A DNA stretch of 64,000 nucleotides. Origin: Cyanomargarita calcarea GSE-NOS-MK-12-04C. GTDB taxonomy: Bacteria > Cyanobacteriota > Cyanobacteriia > Cyanobacteriales > Nostocaceae. Below, piece after piece: positions 1-9,647 of this stretch. Where the stretch lies: the NCBI GenBank assembly GCA_019359595.1, contig JAHHGZ010000034.1, positions 34,605 to 98,604 of the forward strand, read 5' to 3'. The notes below the pieces were generated by a model. It was not told the origin of the DNA and did not search any database. It was given only the letters and a program-made list of their open reading frames with translations. Made by a program: the position numbers and the translations under genes. Positions within the stretch are counted from its first letter, which is position 1. Each line of letters begins with the position of its first letter.

Positions 1-3000
1 GTGAATACCACAACGAAACTGGATGCCATTGCGTCCGTCGGTTACAAAGATACCTTGCTTGTGCCAGCGCTTGTTTAACTCAGACAGCGAAATTTGCATG
101 GCTCTGGCTGTACTAATAGCACGACGTACCTGTTCATTTGGCGTGAGGTCTTCCGGCGCTCCATACAAAGCTAAAATAGCATCTCCCATAAATTTATCTA
201 CGGTGCCACCGTTATCAAACACCGCTTTTGTCATTGCTTCTAAATATTCATTTAGAATCTCTGCCACTTTGCGCGATCTGAGAGTATTCGATAGCTGGGT
301 AAAACCCACAATGTCACTAAACAAAACAGTTATTAAGCGCGGTTCTGGACGTAAATCCAGTACTAAATCACCTGCTGCGGCTTTTTTGACCAATGCAGGT
401 GGCAAAAAGCGCTTGAGAACCGATTCTGTGAGATAAGTATTTAACTCCAAAACCCGTTGTTCGTTTTCCTTCAAGGCTAAAAGATTCTTCGTCTCTGCCA
501 GAAGTTCCCGATCGTTAAATGGCTTGCCTAAATAAGCATCTGCCCCAAGTTCGGTACCTTCAATCCGGGTTTCTTCATCCACTTTCGCTGTCAGCAGGAT
601 AATTGGTGTTCCTTTCAACTTGTCTTCGTTGCGGATCATCCGAATCATCTCTAACCCGGTAACCAAAGGCATCATCAAGTCGCTGACAATCAAGCTGGGT
701 AAGTTATCCTTGGCTTGGTGGAATCCTTCTAAACCGTTACGAGCCGTCTGCACTTGATAGCCACTCGCACGCAGAATATTGGATACATAGGCTCGCATAT
801 CAGGATTGTCGTCTACAACCAAAATTGGGCGACGAGTCTTTTGTTCTGAAGGCAATTGAGTGGCTATTGCCTCTAAATTTAGTAATGCTTCGGCACTAGC
901 AATCTCAGTGTTATCTACACTTGAGTCTATCAATTCTAAATCTGCTAATTCAACCGCCGCACGGTTGATATTCACGGATGTTGCTGCTTCTTTTAGCTGA
1001 TTTTCGGGTAAATGAGCGCTTCCAGTAGATAGCGAGACAGTAAAAGTGCTGCCTTTGGCGTAAACAGATTCCACGCTGATTTTACCTCCATGCAGTTCCA
1101 CTAGTTCTTTAACTAAAGCCAGACCCAACCCAGTGCCTTCATATGAGCGGTTTTCTGAGCCTTCAGCTTGACGAAAGCGTTCAAATAGGTAGGGAATTTG
1201 TTCTTTAGCAATACCAATTCCTGTGTCTTGTACTTGCAGGCTACAACCTTCATTTGTCGGTTGAATATTAATGCAAATAGTCCCACTTTCGGGAGTAAAT
1301 TTCATGGCATTGGATAGGAGGTTGTAAACCACCTTGTCGAATTTTTCCAAATCCAAGTACACAGCCGGACATTCATGGAATTTTGTGACTAAATGCAGTG
1401 CTTTTTTCTCGCAGTATGGGCGAAAAGACTCAACAATTTGGCTGACAAATTCAACTAAGTCGCAAGGACGGAAACTCGGTTGCATCCGCTTTGCGTCGAG
1501 ACGCTGCAAATCTAATAGTTGATTCACCAATCGCAATAAACGCCGAGAGTTCCGCAGGGCGATCGCACTTTGTTCGTGAGATAATCCCTCATTTGCCGCC
1601 ACTGCGGACTCTAAGGGACCTTGAATCAAGGTAATCGGAGTCCGAAATTCGTGGGAAATATTTTGGAAAAATTCGGTTTTTTGTTTGTCTAATTCTAGCA
1701 GCCGCTCGGCTTGCTCGCGGGTTGTTTGATAGAGACGAGACTGCTGCACGGCGATCGCGGCTTGGGCAGCTACAGATGAGGCTAACTCAATTTCCGATGC
1801 TACCCACTGCCTCGCTTTGCTACCTTCGCGCAACGTAATACTACCGATACTCTTCCCATCCGAAAGTAAGGGTACGACCATTAAAGAGCGCGATCGCCCC
1901 CGCAAAGGCAAATCAAAGCCATTAATATTCGGGGGACAGTGGTTCATATCCGTAATTACCACTGGCTGTTGGGTCCTTAACATCTCTAGCAGGATCGGAT
2001 TTTCCCTAATCGGTGCTAGAGATTGGGGTAATTCGTGCGAAATTATCTGTCCAAAGCCGTTTGAATCAGAATGTTCTGGACTTTGAGCGCTGTTATATAA
2101 GCCCACGCACTTGACAAACTCGTCATCATCTGTCCATAAAGACAAGATGCAGCCATCAACTTGTAAGGCTTGCCCTAATTGTTGAGTAATAGCAGCAAAA
2201 ATATCTTGTGGATCTAAGCTACTGCGAATCGCGCTGGTAATGGTATTAATCAGGGCTTCGCGTTTGGCAAGGGCACGGACTTGCTCGTAAGCGTAGGCTT
2301 GAGATAAAGCTAATGCAGCCTGATTCGACACCATCATCACCAACTGCACCTCATCTTCTTCCCAAAGACGGCACTGGTTGCGCTGGTGCAGCGCTAAAAC
2401 TGCCATCAGTTCTTGGCGGCAAATCAGCGGTACCACCAAGCTAGAGCAAATATTAGCTGTTGTGAAAGCTTCTGCCCGTTGATGCAGTTCTTCTGTATCA
2501 CCTTGGATGCGCTCATCAGTTGCAACATCCTGAATTACCAGTACTTCGCGAGTTTCCCACACCGTCTGGGCTAGTTCTTTTAAGGAGGGTGATGTTCCAG
2601 ATGGGGAAGACAAGCTGTTTGGTTCAAGCAAAGGAGATAAAGCTATGCTACCAAGTTGTTCCCCGAACTCTTTTATCGGCTTCTGATAAATAAATCCTTC
2701 ATCCACTAACTGCTCTTGTTGGAAGGGACGCAACAGGCAGACATCCACCTCCAGCATATGGCCTACGGTATCGACAATTGTTTGCAAAATTTGCCGATAG
2801 TCTAAAGCACCGCGAATCGTATTGGTGACAGTGTTCAACAGCGATTCTTGACGGAGTGTGCGGGTTAATTCGCGGGTACGGGCTTTGAGGACATTATGAG
2901 TGTCCAAAGCTTGGCGAACAACTGCTTTGAGTTCTTCTGCTTCCCAAGGTTTGGTGACATATTTAAAAACCTTACCCGCATTAATCGCTTCTACTAGGTC

Positions 3001-3279
3001 TTCTACATCGGTGTAACCAGTTAAAATAATTCGGATGATATCTGGATATTGAGTCGCTGTCAGGCTCAAAAATTCTGTACCGCTCATCATTGGCATTCGC
3101 TGATCGGAGATGATCACTGAGACTTCTCCTTCTTGCGAGAGCAGATCCAGTGCGGCAGGACCAGATGTTGCTTTCAGCACCTTATAGTCGCGATAGAAGG
3201 TGCGGTAAAGCAAGTCAAGGTTGTCTGGTTCGTCATCGACAACCAAAATTTTCGGCTTACTGTTTGCTTGAGATTTCAT
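1..3279 (-). CDS. cyaC: CyaC-type hybrid sensor kinase / adenylate cyclase (3' end outside window)
   Basis: Multidomain cAMP-signalling protein; 1093 codons are inside the window and the C-terminus continues past the left edge. Order from the N-terminus: receiver domain (VVDDE; phospho-Asp D59 in SDQRMP), two GAF-like domains (about 150-520), histidine kinase with H543 in SHEFRTP followed by N, G1 (DTGIG) and G2 (GTGLGL) boxes, a second receiver (D867 in SDLMMP), then a class III cyclase domain with metal aspartates D989 (FSDIVGF) and D1033 (DKFMGD). This REC-GAF-kinase-REC-cyclase order matches CyaC of Anabaena and Spirulina (family knowledge). The sequence breaks off inside the cyclase domain at FRCGIH. 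The start is the ATG at 3279, seven codons before KILVVDD. The product is probably cAMP, inferred from the CyaC match. No partner gene lies beside it here. Confidence 0.85.
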   Translation of the reverse strand, partial: MKSQANSKPKILVVDDEPDNLDLLYRTFYRDYKVLKATSGPAALDLLSQEGEVSVIISDQRMPMMSGTEFLSLTATQYPDIIRIILTGYTDVEDLVEAINAGKVFKYVTKPWEAEELKAVVRQALDTHNVLKARTRELTRTLRQESLLNTVTNTIRGALDYRQILQTIVDTVGHMLEVDVCLLRPFQQEQLVDEGFIYQKPIKEFGEQLGSIALSPLLEPNSLSSPSGTSPSLKELAQTVWETREVLVIQDVATDERIQGDTEELHQRAEAFTTANICSSLVVPLICRQELMAVLALHQRNQCRLWEEDEVQLVMMVSNQAALALSQAYAYEQVRALAKREALINTITSAIRSSLDPQDIFAAITQQLGQALQVDGCILSLWTDDDEFVKCVGLYNSAQSPEHSDSNGFGQIISHELPQSLAPIRENPILLEMLRTQQPVVITDMNHCPPNINGFDLPLRGRSRSLMVVPLLSDGKSIGSITLREGSKARQWVASEIELASSVAAQAAIAVQQSRLYQTTREQAERLLELDKQKTEFFQNISHEFRTPITLIQGPLESAVAANEGLSHEQSAIALRNSRRLLRLVNQLLDLQRLDAKRMQPSFRPCDLVEFVSQIVESFRPYCEKKALHLVTKFHECPAVYLDLEKFDKVVYNLLSNAMKFTPESGTICINIQPTNEGCSLQVQDTGIGIAKEQIPYLFERFRQAEGSENRSYEGTGLGLALVKELVELHGGKISVESVYAKGSTFTVSLSTGSAHLPENQLKEAATSVNINRAAVELADLELIDSSVDNTEIASAEALLNLEAIATQLPSEQKTRRPILVVDDNPDMRAYVSNILRASGYQVQTARNGLEGFHQAKDNLPSLIVSDLMMPLVTGLEMIRMIRNEDKLKGTPIILLTAKVDEETRIEGTELGADAYLGKPFNDRELLAETKNLLALKENEQRVLELNTYLTESVLKRFLPPALVKKAAAGDLVLDLRPEPRLITVLFSDIVGFTQLSNTLRSRKVAEILNEYLEAMTKAVFDNGGTVDKFMGDAILALYGAPEDLTPNEQVRRAISTARAMQISLSELNKRWHKQGIFVTDGRNGIQFRCGIH

Positions 3280-4152
3280 GCACCGCTTTCCTGCTGCAAC
3301 GGCAGTGGTGTAAACAATAATCTGATCGAGTAGAAATGAAATTGAGTCAGGTTTGAGCAGAGCATTTCAACTTTAGAGTGTTCCAACTTAAAAACTATCC
3401 CAAATATTGCGTAGAACACACACCCCCACAAGCTGTAAAGATTATATTCATCGATTGTAAATTTTTGTATTACAAAATAAATGTTTAAAAGCCAAATTCT
3501 CTCTCACCTCCGGTGAAAACTGTTCAATAATATATACACCTGTCAAGTCTGACTGAAACATCCACTTGAAGCTGCATATTAAGTTTTCCCACCGCAGCCG
3601 TTGCACTAACACTCATAGTGTAAATTTTATTATTCCGATCTTAGTAGAGTCCGCAATATTACAACTATAAGATTAAAAGGCAAAGTATACTATTAGACAA
3701 GCATAATAATTCAGCCAGTTTTCTTCGACCGCAAAAGCAGGAAGAAGCAAAAATCGCGCTTAGTTTACGTAGGAGTAGCCAAAAGCGAACTGACTCCTTG
3801 TCAGCCATGAGCGCGAAAGAATTAAGGATATGACTGCTAATGCCTGCTTGAGAAAACGGGTGCGAACTGATAAGTAGTGTTCATCCAGGTTCAGTAATTT
3901 CTTATGACAAAGTTATTAACTGCCAGTCTAACCTTAGCCATTATCCATTAGCCATTAGTTGTTACCCAATCCGCCGATAAAAGAAAAGCTTAAGGGCACT
4001 CGTGCATTCGTGAGGAGGTATACTATAACTTCTCCCCACATTTTCCCATACTCCCCATCACTCTCTAAGACTAAACTTAATTTAGTTATGATGTTGGGGG
4101 CAGATAAATCGATAAATATTTTTCGTTGAATTAAATCAACAATAAACTAGCC
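3280..4152. other. Intergenic region between divergent cyaC and GNAT gene
   Basis: About 870 bp without a convincing gene. It is AT-rich and carries STRR-like stretches (tagccattagttgtt type near 3940-3965) and a pyrimidine-rich tract (4030-4065). A short palindrome ACTAAA-CTTAA-TTTAGT lies at 4070-4086, about 65 bp before the acetyltransferase start, and could be an operator. It must hold the cyaC promoter, but I see no distinctive -35/-10 pair. Confidence 0.5.
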
Positions 4153-4767
4153 TTGATACCCTGGTTTTTTCATCCATCCCAACAAGAGTCGGTCAAAGGA
4201 AGCACCCAGAAGGCTTCCTGCCAATTTCAACTTCGTGTGGCTACACCTGCTGATTCTAATGGTGTTTCTCAAATCATTGCCGAAAGCTTCCACTCCCAAA
4301 ATGGTTTTTGGGGATGGGCTTTCCCCTTACTGCGTTTAGGCATTTATGAAGATTTAAGGCATCGTCTGGCATCTCCTGCACCCCATCACCTTTGTTTGAT
4401 TGCTGTTGACACTACTAGTGCCGCTAATAACTTAGCTGCAACTGTAGAATTGGGTGTGCGTTTTAGTGATTCTTGGAGTCGGCTTGGTAAAAGTTTTCCT
4501 TACCTGTCGAATTTAGCTGTTCACCCACAATACCGCAGGCAAGGTGCTGCCTCATGTTTGCTGCAAGCTTGTGAAAAAGCCACCGCATCGTGGGGTTTCC
4601 AAGACTTATATCTCCACGTCTTGGAAAATAACTTTTCTGCAAGACAGCTTTATTTCAAGCTGGGTTATCGGGTGCATCAAGTCGAATCTAATTGCAATAC
4701 ATTTTTCTTGGGGCGATCGCGTCAGATATTGTTGCACAAACATCTAAACACCGATTTTAATCAGTGA
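4153..4767 (+). CDS. GNAT family N-acetyltransferase
   Basis: Acetyl-CoA-dependent N-acetyltransferase of 204 residues; the substrate is unknown. The GNAT fold is recognisable from LRVATPAD (beta-1), the strand YLSNLAVHP, the acetyl-CoA loop QYRRQGAASCLL (motif A, R/Q-x-x-G-x-A) and the C-terminal NFSARQLYFKLGY segment typical of motif B. Similar proteins with FHSQ..WGWAFPLLRLGIYEDL are common in cyanobacteria, and plastid GNATs are related (family knowledge, from memory). The start is taken as TTG 4153 because no in-frame ATG precedes motif A and the N-terminal IPWFF segment looks family-like. It stands alone between two long noncoding stretches. Confidence 0.8.
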   Translation: MIPWFFHPSQQESVKGSTQKASCQFQLRVATPADSNGVSQIIAESFHSQNGFWGWAFPLLRLGIYEDLRHRLASPAPHHLCLIAVDTTSAANNLAATVELGVRFSDSWSRLGKSFPYLSNLAVHPQYRRQGAASCLLQACEKATASWGFQDLYLHVLENNFSARQLYFKLGYRVHQVESNCNTFFLGRSRQILLHKHLNTDFNQ

Positions 4768-5596
4768 ACAGCCAGCTGTCACCAAGTACTGTACCGTTGG
4801 ATTTCAACAAGCAAGAGCAGTACAAAAGTCCACCACTTTTTGTTGTGTATTGTTTCATCTTAGTGTTAACACTGACTGTTAAATATCTAGAGTTGAAATT
4901 TGTATCTTTTCAAACTTGACGTAATTGCAACTGTTTTTACGAACAGACTGTCATTGATGTTGCATATAATACGAGAAAATAATGTATAACAACCAAATTT
5001 AGCCAAATATACTTATATTTACGAGCATAAAATTAAAGATATATTGTATTCATATATCTTTATAGTTATTAACGAACACTGTTTAAAGATTTTATTTCGG
5101 CGAGTAAATTGTCCTGAAAAAATATTCTTTATTTGATTTAGCCGGAATAATTTTTCTCCAAAATTGCAGTTTGTATAGATTTGTAAAAATATTCAAAAAA
5201 AATATATAGAACCTGTTTAATGTTTATTAATTGAAATAATATGGTGAAAAAAATGAGTACCAAATAACAAATTATCTTTCAATGTTTAGGGGATCGCGCA
5301 TATAATATCAGTGAAAATACGCTCAACAATTTCTCAATTCCTCATAAGAACTTTGTATTCAATATATTCATCTTTATAAAAACTTTAAAAAAAGACTACT
5401 ATACTTGGAGACAAATCCAGTTAAATCTCATAAAATATGATTACTCAATTGCCGAGTAATGCTTGTCTATAGTTAATTTAGTTAAACTGACCAAAAGATT
5501 CTTGATAATTAAGAAGAAAATCAAAGCTTTGATTCAACAGCAAGTTCCCTATTGAAGTGCAGACTAATACAAAACTAATTGAAAGTTTGAAAAAAC
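4768..5596. other. Long AT-rich intergenic region
   Basis: About 830 bp, strongly AT-rich, with no ORF I trust, no tRNA and no clear repeat. It must hold the promoter of the gene at 5597. I see nothing else in it. Confidence 0.5.
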
Positions 5597-6151
5597 ATGG
5601 ATAGCGAAAAGCGCCAGCGCTATCAAACTACTATGGTATCAACTTATTGCTCCGAAACTAGTTACCTTGACTATCTTGTTATGCAAGATGGAACTGAGCA
5701 TTTTTTTGGCTCAGACTATCTCACAAAGCTACATAGTGGAGAGGTTTTTGTGGTCAACAGTCGTAAGAGGAATGGGTTAATACTCTTTAAGCACTACCAT
5801 GCGGAATTTGCAGGACCGGGGGCAGCAGTGGGCGGCGATTACGATCGCGATTGTCAATGGGTAATGCCCATAGGCAATTTGTCTTTATTGACTCTGGAGT
5901 CTCATGAAGATCGTCAGAAGGCTTATCTAATTAGGCGACAGTGGATTCGGTTAATCAAACAAATTACAGAAAATCCAGTACCAAGACAGCGAGTCCAAAA
6001 GATTTTAGATCAGTTTGAGCAATACTTTCCACCAGAAATGGTGGCTAGCTTACCAGATGAGGCTTTTGCTCTTTTAGTAGGAGTACTACCTCAAACAGTG
6101 GGGATTGTCAGACTTTTGGGCAACGAGTTAGACGACAAAATTGATTATTAA
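5597..6151 (+). CDS. Conserved-looking hypothetical protein, 184 aa
   Basis: I do not recognise a domain. The protein is soluble, with no signal peptide or membrane segment. The N-terminal half is beta-rich (LDYLVMQDGTEHFFG, GEVFVVNSRKRNGLILFK), followed by an acidic/Gly stretch and a helical C-terminal half (RRQWIRLIKQITENP, KILDQFEQYFPPEMV). Good cyanobacterial codon use and a HIP1-like site support it being real. The ATG at 5597 follows TTGAAAAAAC with no clear Shine-Dalgarno; the ATG at codon 13 is an alternative. It converges on hisC with 11 bp between stop codons, so the two 3' ends may share terminator sequence. Confidence 0.6.
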   Translation: MDSEKRQRYQTTMVSTYCSETSYLDYLVMQDGTEHFFGSDYLTKLHSGEVFVVNSRKRNGLILFKHYHAEFAGPGAAVGGDYDRDCQWVMPIGNLSLLTLESHEDRQKAYLIRRQWIRLIKQITENPVPRQRVQKILDQFEQYFPPEMVASLPDEAFALLVGVLPQTVGIVRLLGNELDDKIDY

Positions 6152-6162
6152 GTTAATCACGA

Positions 6163-7305
6163 CTATTGAAGGTTTGCCAAAACTGTTTGGAGTCTATTTA
6201 GCGTGCGAATATTTTCCTTTGGAGTTCCGATGGTAATTCGCAATCCGCCATTAATTTCGCGCACAAGAGTGCCACTGCTTCTAAGTTTTTCGGTAAGATT
6301 TTTTAAATAAAATTCTTTCAGGTCAGAGTTCTCAGGTTTTGGACGCAGGAAAATAAAGTTAGCTGCGCTATTCCAAACTTGTAATGCTGGGTTTTGAGAT
6401 AAAGCTTCAAACAGTTTGGCTCGTTCGTTTAGGGTTTCGGAAATTGAGTCTAGTAATTCCCGGTTTTCAAGAGCGATTAAGCCGGCAGCGATAGAGAAAC
6501 TGGGGAGATTGTAAGGTAGGCGAACTTTTTCTAAGATAGCGATTAACTCCACATGGGCTAGAGCATAACCGAGACGATGGGCAGCTAACCGAAAAGCTTT
6601 AGAAAACGTTCGTAAAACTATCCAGTTCGGATGATGCGGTAATTCACCAACTAAGCTATTTTGGCTAAATTCAAAGTAAGCTTCATCAATCACTACTAAA
6701 ATGTTTTCACTCAGACTTCTTAACCAAGCCAATTCTGCCGCAGTTAAGGCATTTGCTGTGGGGGAATTAGGATGAACGACAAAAACTGTCCGAATTGGCG
6801 GATTTTGAGTATTTTCTATGGCTAATTGGGCTGCTTTTAAGTCGATTTCAAAATTATCTTGATTTCTTCCCACCGTAACGACAGGAATCCCCAAAGTTTG
6901 GGCCAAAATGGCGTACATTGAGAAAGTGGGTTGAGCTACTAGAATTGAGCCTTCTCCCCCAAGACAGGTGGCGATTAATATTGAACGGATAAGTTCATCA
7001 GAACCGTTCCCAACAGAAATATTGTCTTTTGTGAATAAAGATGGTGAGAGTTGGGCTGATTGAGAGACATATTCAGCGATCGCATTTTTGAGTTTCTCAT
7101 GTCCGCCATCGGGATAACGGTTTGTCTCAATTAACTGCTGGTATTCAACAGCTAACTTTTCTTTTAAGTGATAAGGCAGGTCATAGGGACTTTCATTTGT
7201 ATCCAAGCGATCAAACTGGATTGCGACTGGTTCTTTGCTATCACTACCGGGGTGAGGCTTGTAAGCAGTAAATTTGGCTAAATCTGAGCGAATGAATGGC
7301 AGCAT
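6163..7305 (-). CDS. hisC: Histidinol-phosphate aminotransferase
   Basis: PLP-dependent class I/II aminotransferase that converts imidazole-acetol phosphate and glutamate to L-histidinol phosphate in histidine biosynthesis. Visible features: [10 protein letters not shown] near the N-terminus, VGNGSDELI (PLP phosphate loop), [17 protein letters not shown] (Asp contacting the PLP ring nitrogen) and [18 protein letters not shown] with the Schiff-base Lys. The open frame extends 87 codons upstream to 7566, but that part would overlap the next gene and has no family similarity. The ATG at 7305 ([12 protein letters not shown]) gives 380 aa, the usual length. The hydrolase gene lies 103 bp upstream on the same strand. 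Confidence 0.92.
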   Translation of the reverse strand: MLPFIRSDLAKFTAYKPHPGSDSKEPVAIQFDRLDTNESPYDLPYHLKEKLAVEYQQLIETNRYPDGGHEKLKNAIAEYVSQSAQLSPSLFTKDNISVGNGSDELIRSILIATCLGGEGSILVAQPTFSMYAILAQTLGIPVVTVGRNQDNFEIDLKAAQLAIENTQNPPIRTVFVVHPNSPTANALTAAELAWLRSLSENILVVIDEAYFEFSQNSLVGELPHHPNWIVLRTFSKAFRLAAHRLGYALAHVELIAILEKVRLPYNLPSFSIAAGLIALENRELLDSISETLNERAKLFEALSQNPALQVWNSAANFIFLRPKPENSDLKEFYLKNLTEKLRSSGTLVREINGGLRITIGTPKENIRTLNRLQTVLANLQ

Positions 7306-7408
7306 AGGGATTTTAGATTTGAGATTTTGGAGCCAAGGATTAAATCTAAACTCCAAAATCCGAGCTTCGCCGTTAATGGCGATTTTATTTTTAGAAGAAT
7401 TTAATATT

Positions 7409-8044
7409 CTACAACATGGTTGGCAACTGGCATTCGACTTGAATTGCCTGCCATATTGCAAAAAGTGTATTACCCAATGCATGATCGCTATCGAGTTCAA
7501 CCAATTCAACCCAAGGACGAGATTTCGCAAAGTCTCGACTGGCTTGAATGGGGATGACTTCATCATCTAAACCATGCAAGATGAGGGTGGAAACCGGGCG
7601 GGTTAATAAATCTTCTTGATATTCAAGAGCGTCTGTAACGAAATCGTAACTTAGGGGTAGTTCACGTTTTTCGCCGTAGTGATGAACCATCAAATATTTT
7701 TCTTCTTGCCAGCGATGTAACTGTTCATCTCCTAATTTGGACAACCAATGGGATAAAAACCCGAATGCTGGTGCTAGTAAGACGAGTCGCTGTACTTGTT
7801 TGTATTTATTCGCGATGTGAGCCGCTGTTAAGCCTCCTAAACTCGAACCAATGAGGGTTATGGGGGAGGAGGAGAATAAAGAGGTTACTTGATTTATCTG
7901 ACGGCTGATTGTCAAGTGAGAAAAATCGCCAAAATTCAAATCGGGAATTTGTATATTTACGTCAATTTCGGCGAAGCGATCGCTTATGTATTTGGCTTTG
8001 GCAGAATTTGGGCTGGATGCAAAGCCATGAAGGTAGATGAACAT
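7409..8044 (-). CDS. YqiA/YcfP-type alpha/beta-fold hydrolase (putative esterase)
   Basis: Small single-domain alpha/beta hydrolase of 211 aa. It has the start typical of the YqiA group ([17 protein letters not shown]), the nucleophile elbow GSSLGG (Ser), the acid in [10 protein letters not shown] and the catalytic His in DSDHALG near the C-terminus, so the triad looks complete. It probably hydrolyses a small ester or thioester; the natural substrate is unknown. It lies 31 bp downstream of the glutathione reductase gene on the same strand, with a TAACTCC heptamer repeat in that gap, and could be co-transcribed with it. Confidence 0.8.
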   Translation of the reverse strand: MFIYLHGFASSPNSAKAKYISDRFAEIDVNIQIPDLNFGDFSHLTISRQINQVTSLFSSSPITLIGSSLGGLTAAHIANKYKQVQRLVLLAPAFGFLSHWLSKLGDEQLHRWQEEKYLMVHHYGEKRELPLSYDFVTDALEYQEDLLTRPVSTLILHGLDDEVIPIQASRDFAKSRPWVELVELDSDHALGNTLFAIWQAIQVECQLPTML

Positions 8045-8045
8045 T

Positions 8046-8073
8046 TAACTCCTAACTCCTAACTCCTAACTCT
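8046..8073. repeat. STRR: tandem TAACTCC heptamer
   Basis: About four direct copies of the heptamer TAACTCC fill the gap between the glutathione reductase stop and the hydrolase start. Short tandemly repeated heptamers of this kind are typical of heterocystous cyanobacteria. No function is assigned. Confidence 0.7.
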
Positions 8074-8075
8074 TA

Positions 8076-9461
8076 TTAGCGCATGGTGACGAATTCTTCT
8101 GCGGCTGAGGGGTGAATGCCAACTGTTGCGTCAAAGTCTTTTTTGGTTGCGCCCATTTTTACAGCGATCGCTATACCTTGAATTATCTCCGCTGCACTGT
8201 GTCCCACCATGTGAGCGCCTAGAACTTTGTCGGTAGCAGTATCCACTACCAACTTCATCATGATTTTTTCTTGGCCACCAGTTAAACTGTGGTACATAGG
8301 ACGGAAGCGGGTGCGATATATTTTGATTCCTTCTTCTCCGTATTTTTCCTTAGCTTCAGCTTCAGTTAACCCGACAGTCGCGGCTTCGGGTGTAGTAAAA
8401 ACGGCTGTTGCTACGGTGTCGTGACTAAATACACGAGGATTATCGCCAAATTCGCTATCAGCAAAAGCCCGACCTTCACCAATTGCAACTGGTGTTAAAT
8501 TAAGTCTGTCCGTAACATCCCCGACAGCGTAGATATTTGGTTGGCTAGTTTGACTGTTTTCGTTCACAGCGATCGCATTCATCGTGCTGTAACCTGGACC
8601 TTCGATTTTACTGTCAGCAACAACATCAACGCCTGCATTCTCCAAACCCAATCCTTCGACATTTGGGGCGCGACCGGTTGCTACCAAAAACACATCGGCA
8701 ATTACTGGTTCTTGATTTTCATCATCAGATAATGTGATTTTTAATCCTTCCGCGACTTTTTCCACGGATTTCACCACATTTTTCTTAATTAGCTTAATGC
8801 CATGATTCGCCATCCCTTCTGCAATACCATCGCGGATGTCCTCATCAAACCCTTTCAAAATTTTCTCACTTCGGGTAATTTGAGTGACTTCAGAACCCAA
8901 ACCGCGCATAATGCAAGCGAATTCTGTACCGATATAACCAGCACCAATAATGACGATATGCTTTGGTTTTTCCTTGAGGTGAAAAATTTCATTGGAGGTA
9001 ATTCCATATTCCATCCCCGGCATATCAGGTTTCACCGGACGACCGCCAACAGCGATTAAAATTTTGTCAGCAGTAACTTTTCGCCCATCAACTTCTACGG
9101 TATGTGAATCTACCAAAGTCGCACGAGTGGGGAATAATTCCACCCCAGCTTTTTCTAAGAAATTGATATGCATTTGCGAAAGTCGCCGTACTTCCTTATC
9201 TATAGATGTGATGAAGTGTTCCCAGTCTAATTCCGCTTCACCCACCTTCCAGCCATAGCCAGCAGCATCATGGAACAGCGCCGGAAAGTGAGAACCGTAA
9301 ACCATCAGTTTTTTGGGAACGCAACCCCGGATAACGCAGGTTCCACCCACTAAGTCATTTTCGGCGATCGCTACTTTTTTACCGTAGCTAGCAGCGCGTT
9401 TGGAAGCCGCCAAACCGCCAGAACCGGCACCAATTACAAACAAATCATAATCGTATGTCAT
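8076..9461 (-). CDS. gor: Glutathione-disulfide reductase (NADPH type)
   Basis: FAD-dependent pyridine nucleotide-disulfide oxidoreductase reducing GSSG. FAD motif DYDLFVIGAGSGGLAA, redox-active cysteines GGTCVIRGCVPKK, NAD(P) motif GAGYIGTEF, second FAD motif (YAVGDVTD) and the C-terminal HPSAAEEF catalytic His-Glu are all present. After the nucleotide motif comes ITRSEKILKGFD: one Arg and one Lys where E. coli GR has R198 and R204, as I recall for cyanobacterial GR, consistent with NADPH use. ATG 9461 puts the FAD motif at the N-terminus; an ATG pair at 9488-9491 would add ten residues. A paralogue lies 187 bp upstream on the same strand. Confidence 0.9.
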   Translation of the reverse strand: MTYDYDLFVIGAGSGGLAASKRAASYGKKVAIAENDLVGGTCVIRGCVPKKLMVYGSHFPALFHDAAGYGWKVGEAELDWEHFITSIDKEVRRLSQMHINFLEKAGVELFPTRATLVDSHTVEVDGRKVTADKILIAVGGRPVKPDMPGMEYGITSNEIFHLKEKPKHIVIIGAGYIGTEFACIMRGLGSEVTQITRSEKILKGFDEDIRDGIAEGMANHGIKLIKKNVVKSVEKVAEGLKITLSDDENQEPVIADVFLVATGRAPNVEGLGLENAGVDVVADSKIEGPGYSTMNAIAVNENSQTSQPNIYAVGDVTDRLNLTPVAIGEGRAFADSEFGDNPRVFSHDTVATAVFTTPEAATVGLTEAEAKEKYGEEGIKIYRTRFRPMYHSLTGGQEKIMMKLVVDTATDKVLGAHMVGHSAAEIIQGIAIAVKMGATKKDFDATVGIHPSAAEEFVTMR

Positions 9462-9647
9462 AAGTTTTTGTTGCTTGTTAGTAGTCATCATGAACAGCGT
9501 ACAGTAGAGGCTACAGACTAGGGTTAGGGTAGTCGTATGGGGGTTATATCGATATTCATCGAATTAGCATTGGGATGGATAAGCCAAAGTTGGTGCAAAA
9601 TGAATACACAACAAAGGATGAAAATATTTCTTCGTCTTTCCCCTACC

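Noticed and set aside
7306..7566. 87-codon N-terminal extension of HisC
   Set aside because: It overlaps the downstream part of the hydrolase gene and lacks family similarity; ATG 7305 gives the standard HisC.
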